Program-made: the position numbers and the translations under genes | Shown here: positions 1 to 7,046 of the stretch, piece after piece | Position numbering within the stretch: position 1 is the stretch's first letter | How the letters are laid out: every line of letters begins with the position of its first letter | The notes under the pieces: model-generated | What the model was told of the DNA's origin: nothing | What the model saw: only the letters and a program-made list of their open reading frames with translations | The model's database searches: none | Origin: JAKAJA01 sp037440125 | GTDB lineage: Bacteria; Acidobacteriota; UBA4820; DSQY01 | Assembly: GCA_037440125.1 (NCBI GenBank) | Contig: JBBIUU010000094.1 | Span: 1 to 11,764, forward strand | DNA length: 11,764 nucleotides | Reading direction: 5' to 3'

Positions 1-1
1 C

Positions 2-30
2 TTGACAACGCGACATCAAGATGATATCAT
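2..30 (+). promoter_or_regulatory. Promoter of the SPFH/ribbon-helix-helix operon
   Basis: TTGACA (2-7, perfect -35) and TATCAT (25-30, 5 of 6 in the -10) are separated by exactly 17 bp, the sigma-70 optimum. Transcription would begin near 37, about 20 bases before the ATG at 57. The -10 box lies inside a perfect 10-bp palindrome (21-30), so a protein bound there would block RNA polymerase. Seen in sequence; not tested. Confidence 0.75.
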
Positions 31-40
31 ATAGGTATCA
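11..40. promoter_or_regulatory. Triple operator-like array, 11-bp phased
   Basis: Three related 8-mers sit at 11-18 (CGACATCA), 22-29 (TGATATCA, a perfect palindrome) and 33-40 (AGGTATCA). The outer two match the central one at 6 of 8 positions. Each start is exactly 11 bp from the next, about one helical turn, with 3-bp spacers. The array covers the spacer, the -10 box and the start point. Ribbon-helix-helix repressors such as MetJ and Arc are known to bind tandem short boxes on one face of DNA, and the second gene of this operon encodes such a protein. That this protein binds here is inference. Confidence 0.55.
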
Positions 41-56
41 GACTGGAGGTTCGGTC

Positions 57-962
57 ATGTACCAGGAACGGGTGGTCACGGCAGCCAACGGCTGGCCCAT
101 GGTGTTCGTCAACTTCATCCTCATGCTCCTCGTGCCCCTGTGCATCATCGGCGGCGCCTCGCGCCTCGACGGGCCCGATGCGGCCCCCGCGGTGGGTCTG
201 CCCCTCATGATCGGAGGCGGGCTGATCCTCGCGTGCGCGGTCCTCTGCACCAAGGGCTTCTTCATCCTGCTGCCCAACGAGGCGGCCGTCCTCACGCTCT
301 TCGGCCGCTACACGGGCAGCGTGAAGGCCTACGGCTTCTGGTGGGTGAACCCCTTCTCCGTCAAGCGCAAGATCTCCCTCCGCTCCTACAACCTGAACGG
401 CGACAAGCTGAAGGTGAACGACAAGGCGGGCAACCCCATCGAGATCGCCGCCGTCGTGGTCTGGAAGATCCAGGACACCTTCGCGGCGTGCTTCGACGTG
501 GTGAACTACGCCGACTTCGTGAAGGTCCAGAGCGAATCCGCCCTCCGGCACCTCGCGAGCGCCTATCCCTACGACATCACGGAGGACGGTGCGACGGACT
601 CGGCGGTCTCCCTCCGCGCGAACATCGACGAGGTGTCGTCCGCGCTCGTCCAGGAGCTCCAGGAGCGCCTCACGAAGGCCGGCGTCAAGGTGGAGGAGGC
701 GCGCCTGAGCCACCTGGCGTACGCGCCCGAGATCGCGGGCGCCATGCTCCAGCGCCAGCAGGCGGCGGCCATCATCGCCGCGCGCCGGAAGATCGTGGAG
801 GGCGCCGTGGGCATGGTGCAGATGGCGCTCGCCAAGCTCGGCGAGGAGCACGTCGTGGCCCTCGACGAGGAGCGCAAGGCCGCCATGGTGAGCAACCTCC
901 TCGTGGTCCTCTGCGGGAACCGCGACCCTCACCCCGTGGTCAACGCCGGGTCCCTCTACTAG
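57..962 (+). CDS. SPFH/prohibitin-type membrane protein
   Basis: A 301-residue membrane scaffold-type protein of the SPFH (stomatin/prohibitin/flotillin/HflK-C) superfamily. Two hydrophobic segments (about residues 14-34 and 48-68) anchor it. The SPFH core follows: 'GFFILLPNEAAVLTLFGRY', 'GFWWVNPF', then 'GNPIEIAAVVVWKIQDT' and 'LQERLTKAGVKVEEARLSHLAYAPEI'. An alanine- and glutamine-rich helix ('AMLQRQQAAAIIAARRKIVEGA') typical of the superfamily comes next. The conserved-looking tail 'NLLVVLCGNRDPHPVVNAGSLY' resembles a subfamily that usually precedes a small Arc-type gene. The ATG at 57 is preferred to one at 21 because GGAGG (45-49) stands 7 bases before it, and 21 lies inside the promoter. 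The regulator gene begins 15 bases downstream, so they form an operon. SPFH proteins organise membrane microdomains and often modulate proteases; the exact role here is unknown. Confidence 0.9.
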   Translation: MYQERVVTAANGWPMVFVNFILMLLVPLCIIGGASRLDGPDAAPAVGLPLMIGGGLILACAVLCTKGFFILLPNEAAVLTLFGRYTGSVKAYGFWWVNPFSVKRKISLRSYNLNGDKLKVNDKAGNPIEIAAVVVWKIQDTFAACFDVVNYADFVKVQSESALRHLASAYPYDITEDGATDSAVSLRANIDEVSSALVQELQERLTKAGVKVEEARLSHLAYAPEIAGAMLQRQQAAAIIAARRKIVEGAVGMVQMALAKLGEEHVVALDEERKAAMVSNLLVVLCGNRDPHPVVNAGSLY

Positions 963-977
963 CGGGGAGAACGGCCC

Positions 978-1187
978 GTGGCGGAGAAGAAAGCCTTCCT
1001 CCTGCGCATCTCTCCCGAGCTCTGGGCGGACCTGAACCGCTGGGCCGGGGACGAGCTGCGCTCCGTCAACGGGCAGATCGAATACGTCCTGAGACGGGCC
1101 GTGGAAGAGCGTAAACACGGGCGCGCGGAAGCCTCGCGCGTTCGCGCAAGGAAGGGCTTACCACCCGAGACGCACGAAGAGCCATAG
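978..1187 (+). CDS. Arc-type ribbon-helix-helix DNA-binding protein
   Basis: A 69-residue protein of the Arc/MetJ ribbon-helix-helix fold. The N-terminal 'KAFLLRISPELWADLNRWAG' gives the beta strand and helix A, and 'LRSVNGQIEYVLRRAV' gives the turn and helix B with the usual S-x-N-x-x-I/Y-E pattern. A basic, probably disordered tail follows residue 45. It should bind DNA as a dimer through the paired N-terminal strands. The GTG start at 978 is supported by GGGGAGA at 964-970, seven bases upstream. It is co-transcribed with the SPFH gene, so autoregulation at the three boxes before that operon is a reasonable inference. Such proteins are also antitoxins, but no toxin gene is adjacent. The last 30 bases overlap the end of the convergent membrane-protein gene. 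Confidence 0.85.
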   Translation: MAEKKAFLLRISPELWADLNRWAGDELRSVNGQIEYVLRRAVEERKHGRAEASRVRARKGLPPETHEEP

Positions 1188-1376
1188 GGCTCCGAGGAGC
1201 AGGAGCCCGATCATCACCATCCAGAAGACGCTCGACACGGCGTAGGTGTAGACCATCAGGACGATGCCGACGACCAGGTGGGGGATGCGCGCCTGCTTCT
1301 TGCCGTAGAGGAACAACCCTAGCCCGACGCCCGAGATCACGAGCGAGACGAGGAGCCAGGCCGGATCGAGGCTCAA
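1158..1376 (-). CDS. Small conserved membrane protein, 72 residues
   Basis: A very hydrophobic 72-residue protein with two or three membrane helices (about residues 7-25, 31-50 and 52-68). It has a conserved-looking 'YGKK' turn after the first helix and ends in 'FVRLGW'. It resembles a family of about 70 residues sometimes annotated, without good evidence, as an amino acid transport protein; I assign no function. The start is TTG at 1376, seven bases after the thyX stop codon. No ribosome site is visible, so translation is probably coupled to thyX. Its 3' end (stop TAA, 1158-1160) overlaps the last 30 bases of the opposite-strand regulator gene. Confidence 0.7.
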   Translation of the reverse strand: MSLDPAWLLVSLVISGVGLGLFLYGKKQARIPHLVVGIVLMVYTYAVSSVFWMVMIGLLLLGALWLFVRLGW

Positions 1377-1383
1377 GGGGCCG

Positions 1384-2208
1384 TCACTTCGTGTCGGAGC
1401 GCTCGGGGACCTTCTCGCGCAGTTCCCTGGGCGTGCTCTCGTCGAAGGCCGCCCTGGAGCGGATCCACTCGATGGACTCCCTCGAGAGCCGCACGGTGTC
1501 GAGCTCGTAGCGCTCGAAGGCCGAATAGGCGAGGGGCGCCACCGCCTTGGTCATCTCCGCCATGACCTTGGCGTACTCGCGGATCTCCCACTGGGCATGG
1601 TGGTCCAGCCTGAGCTTGAGGAAGTGGAAGAGGTTGTGCAGGTCGATCTGCCAGTACCACTCGGTGTAGAGGCTGAGGGGCAGGGCGATGCGCGCCACCT
1701 CGCGGGCCAACTCCTTCTGGAGCATGGCCTCGTACCGGGCGTACGCGTCCCGCTGGCCCTCGCGGAGATCCTTGACGATCTCTGGGGCGGCCTCCTCGGA
1801 GACCGGCGTCTCGGCCCTGCCCTGCTTGTTGAACGTCCCTTGCGTACGGAGGCTCTCCTCGGTGGGGAGGTAGAACTCGTCCTTCATCACCGAGTACCGT
1901 CCGGAGATCTCGTTCACTCGCGCCGTCCGGTGCCGGATCCACTGCCGAGCGACGAAGATGGGAAGCTTCACGTGGAAGGTCAGCTGGACCTGCTCGAAGG
2001 GGCTCGTGTGCTCGTTGCGGATGAGGTAGTCGATGAGGCCCTGGTCCTCGCGGACCGTCTTGGTGCCCTCGCCGTAGGAGACGCGCGCCGCTGCGACGAT
2101 GCGGCCATCGCTCCCCATGTAATCCACGAGGCGGACGAATCCCTGGTCGAGGACCCGGAACTCCTTGTCGAGGATCGCTTCGGCTTCGGGGGTGTGGACG
2201 TGGGGCAT
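1384..2208 (-). CDS. thyX: Flavin-dependent thymidylate synthase ThyX
   Basis: A 274-residue cytoplasmic enzyme that makes dTMP from dUMP using methylene-tetrahydrofolate, NADPH and FAD. It replaces ThyA in many bacteria. The signature RHRx7S is present at residues 92-102 ('RHRTARVNEIS', followed by 'GRYS'); the family's dUMP-site serine aligns with Ser102. Further family features are 'AARVSYG' (about 40-46), 'NEHTSPFEQVQLTFHVKLPI' (65-84), and the C-terminal 'NLFHFLKLRLDHHAQWEIR' with the conserved arginine and histidine. The ATG at 2208 has GGAGG six bases upstream (2219-2215). An in-frame TTG at 2232 would extend it by eight residues but has no such site. It lies in a minus-strand operon, 48 bases after the upstream membrane-protein gene. 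Confidence 0.97.
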   Translation of the reverse strand: MPHVHTPEAEAILDKEFRVLDQGFVRLVDYMGSDGRIVAAARVSYGEGTKTVREDQGLIDYLIRNEHTSPFEQVQLTFHVKLPIFVARQWIRHRTARVNEISGRYSVMKDEFYLPTEESLRTQGTFNKQGRAETPVSEEAAPEIVKDLREGQRDAYARYEAMLQKELAREVARIALPLSLYTEWYWQIDLHNLFHFLKLRLDHHAQWEIREYAKVMAEMTKAVAPLAYSAFERYELDTVRLSRESIEWIRSRAAFDESTPRELREKVPERSDTK

Positions 2209-2256
2209 GGAGGTCCTCCAGTCAGCATGCAAGGATAGCGGGGCGCGGGCGGAGGG

Positions 2257-2652
2257 TCAACGCCCCGACTTGGTGCCCGGCTTGGACCCTTTGGCCGACT
2301 CGGACCGCTGTCGGCCGAGGGCCAGGAAGAGGCTCGCGGCGAGCACCTCGGGCAGGACGAAGAGCCCCAGGCCGAGGAAGTAGCGACCCACGTGAATGCC
2401 GCTCCCGAGGCCGATCCCCAGGGCCAGGGTGGCGCCACCGAGCCAGAGGAGCGCCCCGGCCTGGCGGGGCCACAGCGGGGCCGTCACGAGCGAGAGCAGG
2501 AGGCAGACGGGCCCCCCCGCGACGGCCATCCAGAAGAAGATGGCGGGGCTCCCCTCGGGGCTCCACGGCCCCCAGCCGAGGACGATGAGCGCCGCCTCCG
2601 CCGCGAGCATGAGGGCCGCGATGAGATAGGGGAGCACACGGTCGAGCCGCAC
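2257..2652 (-). CDS. Four-helix membrane protein, function unknown
   Basis: A 131-residue integral membrane protein with four hydrophobic segments (about residues 9-28, 36-61, 64-85 and 88-112). It ends in a short basic hydrophilic tail ('GRQRSESAKGSKPGTKSGR') that is probably cytoplasmic. I recognise no family. The GTG start at 2652 has AGGAGG at 2662-2657, only four bases away, which is slightly close but clearly the best site. It is the first gene of the minus-strand unit that continues into thyX after 48 bases, so co-transcription is likely. A 6-bp hairpin (AGGATG/CATCCT, 2665-2680) sits in its leader just before the ribosome site. It is divergent from the prolyl oligopeptidase gene. Confidence 0.7.
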   Translation of the reverse strand: MRLDRVLPYLIAALMLAAEAALIVLGWGPWSPEGSPAIFFWMAVAGGPVCLLLSLVTAPLWPRQAGALLWLGGATLALGIGLGSGIHVGRYFLGLGLFVLPEVLAASLFLALGRQRSESAKGSKPGTKSGR

Positions 2653-2707
2653 GACGCCTCCTAAAGGATGCGCTCATCCTACCACGCACCTCTCCCCGGA
2701 CCGCTCC

Positions 2708-2736
2708 TTGGTCGGGCGCGGCGCCTGGAATACACT
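2708..2736 (+). promoter_or_regulatory. Possible promoter of the prolyl oligopeptidase gene
   Basis: TTGGTC (2708-2713) and TACACT (2731-2736) are separated by 17 bp, about 48 bases before the GTG start. The -35 matches 3 of 6 and the -10 matches 4 of 6. The same TACACT hexamer appears before the GlmS-like gene at 9006-9011. Modest evidence. Confidence 0.4.
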
Positions 2737-2784
2737 TGATCGCTTCGGAAGGTTCCCCTGTTCCTGCCGACGAAGGAGGTGCCC

Positions 2785-4917
2785 GTGTACCGCAAGACGC
2801 TCGCCGCGACTCTCGCGGCCTTCATCACCGCCTCGCTGTGGGCCGCCCCGCCCGCGGCCGCCAAGAAGCCCGCCTACCCCAAGACCCCCGTCCGCGTGGT
2901 GGTGGACGACTACTTCGGGACCAAGGTGGAGGACCCCTACCGCTGGCTCGAGAAGGGCGACGACCCCGAGGTCGTGGCCTGGACCGAGGCCCAGAACGCC
3001 TACACCCGGAAGTACCTGGACGCCCTGCCCGAGCGCCCCGTCATTGCGGACCAGCTCAAGACCCTTTGGAACTACGCGCGCCAGGGAACGCCCGCTCAGG
3101 CCGGCCCCTACCTGTTCTTCACGAGGAACGACGGCCTCCAGAACCAGTCGCCCGTGATGGTCCAGGAGGGGCTCAAGGGGACGCCCTGGGTCCTGATCGA
3201 CCCCAACACCCTCTCGGCCGACGGCACCGTGGCCCTCGACTGGTGGTATCCGAGCGAGAAGGGCAGATACGTGGCGTACGGGGCCTCCTCGAACGGCGAC
3301 GAGCAGAGCGTCCTCCGCCTGCGCGAGACGGCCACGGGGAAGGACCTGCCCGACGTCATGGACGGGTGCCGCTCGTGCTCCGTCGCGTGGCTCCTGGACG
3401 AGAGCGGCTTCTACTACACGCGCTTCCCGCGCCCCGGCACCGTGCCGGAGGGGGAGATCAACTACAACCAGCGCATCCTCTTCCACAAGCTCGGCACCGA
3501 CCCCGAGCAGGACGTCCCCGTGTTCTCCGTGCCCGCGAAGAAGGAGGTGGGCTTCGGCGTCCAGCTCTCCAACACGGGGCGCTACCTCCTCATCACCGCG
3601 GCGGAGGGGAGCGACCGGAACACCGAGATCTACGTGAAGGACCTCCGGACCGGCGCGCTCATGCAGCTCGCCAAGGGGTCGCACGACGCCTACGACGGCG
3701 AGATCTACGAGGACACCTTCTTCTGCCGCACCACGGAGGGCGCCCCCAACGGGTGCGTCTACGCCGTGGACCTCAAGCGCCCCCAGAGGGACGCGTGGAA
3801 GCTCATCGTCCCCGAGGGCAAGGACACCATCGAGGGCATCGGCATCGTGGACCGGCGACTCGCCGTCCAGCTCCTGCACGACGCCACTTCCCAGGTGAAG
3901 TTCTACGGCCTGGACGGCGCCTTCCAGAAGGAGGTTCCCCTGCCCGCGCTCGGCACGGTCTCGGGCGTCTCCGGCCGGTGGGACAGCGCCCTCGTGTTCG
4001 TGCCCTTCACCTCCTTCGCCTTCCCGCCCTCGACCTTCCGCTACGACCTGGAGAAGAACGCCCTCGAGCCCTTCTTCCAGCCCAAGGTGCCCGCGAACCT
4101 GTCCGACATCGAGACTGAGCAGGTCTGGTACGCGAGCAAGGACGGCACCAAGGTCTCCATGTTCGTGGTCCACAAAAAGGGGCTCAAGCGCGACGGCAGC
4201 GCGCCGTGCTACCTCACGGGCTACGGCGGGTTCTCCATCTCGGAGCAGCCCTACTACTCGCCCGTGAGCGCCTGGTGGCTCGCGCAGGGCGGCGTGTGGG
4301 CCCTGCCCAACCTTAGGGGCGGAGGCGAGTACGGCGAGGCCTGGCACAAGGCGGGGATGCTCGGGAACAAGCAGAACGTCTTCGACGACTTCGTCGCCGC
4401 CGCGCAGTGGCTCATCGCGAACAAGGTCACCTCGACCCCCAAGCTCTGCATCGAGGGCGGCTCCAACGGCGGCCTCCTCACGGGCGCGTGCCTCGTCCAG
4501 CGCCCGGACCTCTACGGCTGCGTCCTCGTGGAGGTGCCCCTCCTGGACATGCTGCGCTACCAGAAGTTCTCCATCGCGCGCTACTGGATCCCCGAGTACG
4601 GCTCGAGCGAGAACGCAGCCCAGTTCAAGTTCCTCCTCAAGTACTCGCCCTACCAGAACGCCCCCTCCCTCGTGGCCTACCCGCCGACCCTGTTCATGGC
4701 GGGGGCCAGCGACAGCCGCGTGGACCCGCTCCACGCCCGCAAGATGGCCGCGCTCGTCCAGGCCCACACGACGGGCTCGGCGCCCATCCTGCTCAGGGTC
4801 GAGAGCAAGGCCGGCCACGGCCAGGGCAAGCCCACGAGCAAGCGCATCGACGAGGCCGCCGACCGCTACGCCTTCATCGTGAGCTCCCTCGGGATGAAGG
4901 TCGGGAAGATCGGGTAG
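2785..4917 (+). CDS. Secreted prolyl oligopeptidase (family S9A)
   Basis: A 710-residue serine peptidase that cuts short peptides after proline. A Sec signal peptide of about 26 residues ends in 'PPAAA' before 'KKPAYP', so the enzyme is exported, unlike the cytosolic animal enzyme. The N-terminal 'DDYFGTKVEDPYRWLE' opens the seven-bladed propeller (about residues 70-430), and the alpha/beta-hydrolase domain follows. The triad is visible: Ser560 in 'GGSNGG', Asp643 in 'DSRVDPLH' and His678 in 'AGHGQGKPT', matching 554/641/680 of porcine prolyl oligopeptidase. 'NLRGGGEYGEAWHKAG' is the usual conserved stretch of the catalytic domain. The GTG at 2785 is chosen because AAGGAGG (2773-2779) lies five bases before it; another in-frame GTG at 2779 overlaps that site. 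It stands alone between divergent and convergent neighbours. A terminator follows. Confidence 0.96.
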   Translation: MYRKTLAATLAAFITASLWAAPPAAAKKPAYPKTPVRVVVDDYFGTKVEDPYRWLEKGDDPEVVAWTEAQNAYTRKYLDALPERPVIADQLKTLWNYARQGTPAQAGPYLFFTRNDGLQNQSPVMVQEGLKGTPWVLIDPNTLSADGTVALDWWYPSEKGRYVAYGASSNGDEQSVLRLRETATGKDLPDVMDGCRSCSVAWLLDESGFYYTRFPRPGTVPEGEINYNQRILFHKLGTDPEQDVPVFSVPAKKEVGFGVQLSNTGRYLLITAAEGSDRNTEIYVKDLRTGALMQLAKGSHDAYDGEIYEDTFFCRTTEGAPNGCVYAVDLKRPQRDAWKLIVPEGKDTIEGIGIVDRRLAVQLLHDATSQVKFYGLDGAFQKEVPLPALGTVSGVSGRWDSALVFVPFTSFAFPPSTFRYDLEKNALEPFFQPKVPANLSDIETEQVWYASKDGTKVSMFVVHKKGLKRDGSAPCYLTGYGGFSISEQPYYSPVSAWWLAQGGVWALPNLRGGGEYGEAWHKAGMLGNKQNVFDDFVAAAQWLIANKVTSTPKLCIEGGSNGGLLTGACLVQRPDLYGCVLVEVPLLDMLRYQKFSIARYWIPEYGSSENAAQFKFLLKYSPYQNAPSLVAYPPTLFMAGASDSRVDPLHARKMAALVQAHTTGSAPILLRVESKAGHGQGKPTSKRIDEAADRYAFIVSSLGMKVGKIG

Positions 4918-4951
4918 TCAGGTGATCGGGTGATCGGGTCATCAGGTAGCA
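4918..4951. repeat. 8-bp tandem repeat, about four units
   Basis: Right after the peptidase stop codon, 8-bp units run AGGTGATC, GGGTGATC, GGGTCATC and then the diverged AGGTAGCA (4920-4951). The consensus is RGGTSATC. The same wording begins in the last codons of the gene (GATCGGGTAG). It is a low-complexity intergenic repeat with no gene content. Confidence 0.6.
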
Positions 4952-4954
4952 CGA

Positions 4955-4991
4955 AGCGGGCCGCCTCCGGGCGGCCCGCTCTTCTTTCTCC
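4955..4991 (+). terminator. Rho-independent-type terminator after the peptidase gene
   Basis: A perfect 11-bp GC-rich stem (AGCGGGCCGCC at 4955-4965, GGCGGCCCGCT at 4970-4980) closes a four-base loop TCCG. A pyrimidine-rich tail CTTCTTTCTCC follows. The tail is not a pure T run, so termination may be partial. The hairpin lies between two convergent genes and could also stop minus-strand transcripts from the transporter gene, although the tail on that side is poor. Confidence 0.7.
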
Positions 4992-5020
4992 AGTTCCTCA
5001 GCCCCCCAGCTCTCCAGTTC
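4987..5020. repeat. 10-bp direct repeat, 24 bases apart
   Basis: TCTCCAGTTC occurs at 4987-4996 and again at 5011-5020, separated by a C-rich spacer (CTCAGCCCCCCAGC). It looks like part of a degenerate simple repeat in the convergent intergenic space. No coding sense was found. Confidence 0.5.
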
Positions 5021-5051
5021 GCTCGCTTTGGGGCTTCCCGCCACGAACCTT

Positions 5052-7046
5052 CTACCCCATCGTGATCCTGATCGGCAGGACGACGGTCTGCATCCCCGCG
5101 AACTGGAGCTCCCGCTGGAGCGAGTACGCCGTGTCGTTGTGCAGGACGCGGTAGAAGAGCCTCTCCTTGGCGAAGATGAGCTTGCCGAGGAAAAAGACGG
5201 CGCGAGGGTATTCCTTCTGGATCTGCCCGCAGAGGTCCTGGCCCGCCTCCAGGACGTCGGTCCCGAGGTGGTAGCGGTAGTCCGCGTTGAGCCCCAGGCT
5301 GTTGGCGAAGGCCACATAGCGCTGGAGGGCGAGCTCGGTCTCCCGTTCCAGGGCCTGGATCTCGTCCTTCCCCTTGAAGCGTCCCGAATCCACGATGCCC
5401 AGCGAGATGAACATGATGTTCTTGTAGTAGCCGGGGAAGAGCCGCTGGACGCTCAGAATCGAGTGGATGCCCAGCCCGCCGTACCCCGACACGAGCAGGG
5501 CGGCCACGGGCTGGCCCGGATCGAGCTTGGAGTGTCCCGCAGGCCCGAGCCCCGTGGGGATCGTCGTGAGGATCTCGTCCGCCTCGCGGATCTGCGCCTG
5601 CACGCCCCGGTAGTGCCTCTTGATCCCGAAGCACAGGAGGATGAGCGAGGTCGTGATGACGAGGGTGAGCCACCCGCCCTCCTTGAACTTCTCGAAGGTG
5701 GTGATGACGAGGATCGTCAGGCACAGCAGCAGCCCCGCGCCGTGGACGATGAGGAAACGCCACCAGTGGCTCGAGCGGTGGCGGCCCTCGCCGATCCAGA
5801 AGCGCGACATGCCGAGCTGGGTCAGGCTGAAGGTCAGGAAGACGTTGATCGAGTAGAGGACCACGAGGAAAGAGACCTTGCCCTTGGTGTAGACCATCAG
5901 GGCGCCTGCGGCGATGCCCATCAGGAGGATGCCGTGCTTCGTGACGAGGCGCTCCGAGAGGTTCGCGAAGCGGTGGGGGAGCCACGAGTCGATGGCCATG
6001 TTGGCCAGGACCCGAGGGCCGTCGATGAACCCCGTCTGCGCCGCCACGAAGAGGAGCGCCCCCTCCGAGATGAGCGTGAGGACCACGAGCCACGCGCCGA
6101 CGGGCATGCCCCCCAGCGACCACGACGAGAAGACGCGCTCGAGGAGGACGGCGTTCATGGTCTTGCCCTCCACGGGCGAGGCGCCCCAGAGGAGGTAGCA
6201 CAGCAGGATGCCGCCCGCCGTGAAGGCCAGGGAGAGGGCCATGTAGAGCATGGTCCGTTTGGCCGTGGCGACGCGGGGCTCGCGCAGGATCTGCACGCCG
6301 TTGGAGACCGCCTCGATGCCCGTGTAGGTGCCGCCTCCCAGGGAGTAGGCCCGCAGGAAGATGAGGAGGAGCGCCACCCAGCCGAGGTTCGCCGCGCCGT
6401 GCCAGCTCATCGTCGAGACGTCCAACGCCATCTGCGTGTGTGCCGTCGCCAACACCTCGGGGAAGCGCCCCAGATGGCTGAACACGCCGTAGAGGATGAG
6501 CAGCAGGTGCGTGGCGATGAAGACCAGGAAGATGGGCAGGAGGATCTTGATCGACTCCTTGACGCCCCTCAGGTTCAGGACGAGGAGCAGCAGGAGGATC
6601 ACCAGGTCGGAGGGGACCTTGTAGTCCTGCCAGGCGGCGGGGAGGAAGCTGAAGATCGCGTCCACGCCCGAGGCCACCGACACGGTGACGGTGAGGACGT
6701 AGTCCACCACGAGCGCCGAGCCGGAGACCACGCCGGCCTTGGGGCCCAGGAGCTTGGTGGCCACCACGTAGCCGCCGCCGCCGCTCGGGAAGTGTTCCAG
6801 GAGCAAGCTGTAGGCGAAGGAGATCAGGCCCACCGTGATGGCCATCAAGAGGGCCAGGTAGAGCGCCAGGTACTCGTGCCCCTGGATGGCCCGGAAGGCC
6901 TCGTCGGGCCCGTAGGCCGAGGAAGAGAGCCCGTCCGCGCCCAGGCCCACCCACGCGAGGAAGGCCACCAGGGAGATGGTGTGAAACACCTTCGGGTCGG
7001 TGGGGTCCCGGGGCTTCCCGAAGACGATGTGCTTGATGGGGGTCAT
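5052..7046 (-). CDS. KimA-like APC-family potassium transporter
   Basis: A 664-residue inner-membrane transporter of the APC superfamily, most like the KimA (YdaO) high-affinity potassium uptake proteins. About twelve membrane helices span residues 24-485. Helix 1 carries the broken segment 'GADGLSSSAYGPDEAF', equivalent to the substrate site of KimA ('SSDALSSVAYATEE'). 'PSGGGGYVVATKLLGP' precedes helix 3. A soluble C-terminal domain (about 505-664, beginning 'DPGQPVAALLVSGYGG') resembles the regulatory domain of KimA, which in Bacillus binds c-di-AMP. The ATG at 7046 has a distant GGAAGG (7062-7057) and overlaps the stop of a 22-codon leader ORF as ATGA. The c-di-AMP riboswitch in its leader supports the potassium assignment, since in other bacteria this RNA controls potassium and osmolyte transporters. 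Other APC permeases remain possible. It converges on the peptidase gene. Confidence 0.88.
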   Translation of the reverse strand: MTPIKHIVFGKPRDPTDPKVFHTISLVAFLAWVGLGADGLSSSAYGPDEAFRAIQGHEYLALYLALLMAITVGLISFAYSLLLEHFPSGGGGYVVATKLLGPKAGVVSGSALVVDYVLTVTVSVASGVDAIFSFLPAAWQDYKVPSDLVILLLLLVLNLRGVKESIKILLPIFLVFIATHLLLILYGVFSHLGRFPEVLATAHTQMALDVSTMSWHGAANLGWVALLLIFLRAYSLGGGTYTGIEAVSNGVQILREPRVATAKRTMLYMALSLAFTAGGILLCYLLWGASPVEGKTMNAVLLERVFSSWSLGGMPVGAWLVVLTLISEGALLFVAAQTGFIDGPRVLANMAIDSWLPHRFANLSERLVTKHGILLMGIAAGALMVYTKGKVSFLVVLYSINVFLTFSLTQLGMSRFWIGEGRHRSSHWWRFLIVHGAGLLLCLTILVITTFEKFKEGGWLTLVITTSLILLCFGIKRHYRGVQAQIREADEILTTIPTGLGPAGHSKLDPGQPVAALLVSGYGGLGIHSILSVQRLFPGYYKNIMFISLGIVDSGRFKGKDEIQALERETELALQRYVAFANSLGLNADYRYHLGTDVLEAGQDLCGQIQKEYPRAVFFLGKLIFAKERLFYRVLHNDTAYSLQRELQFAGMQTVVLPIRITMG

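Noticed and set aside
21..56. ATG at 21 as start of the SPFH gene
   Set aside because: It lies inside the -10 palindrome, upstream of the predicted transcription start, and has no ribosome site.
978..1376. Toxin-antitoxin pair of the ribbon-helix-helix protein and the small membrane protein
   Set aside because: The genes are convergent rather than co-directional, and the membrane protein is tied to thyX by a 7-base gap.
2779..2784. GTG at 2779 as start of the peptidase
   Set aside because: It overlaps the AAGGAGG ribosome site, which fits the GTG at 2785.
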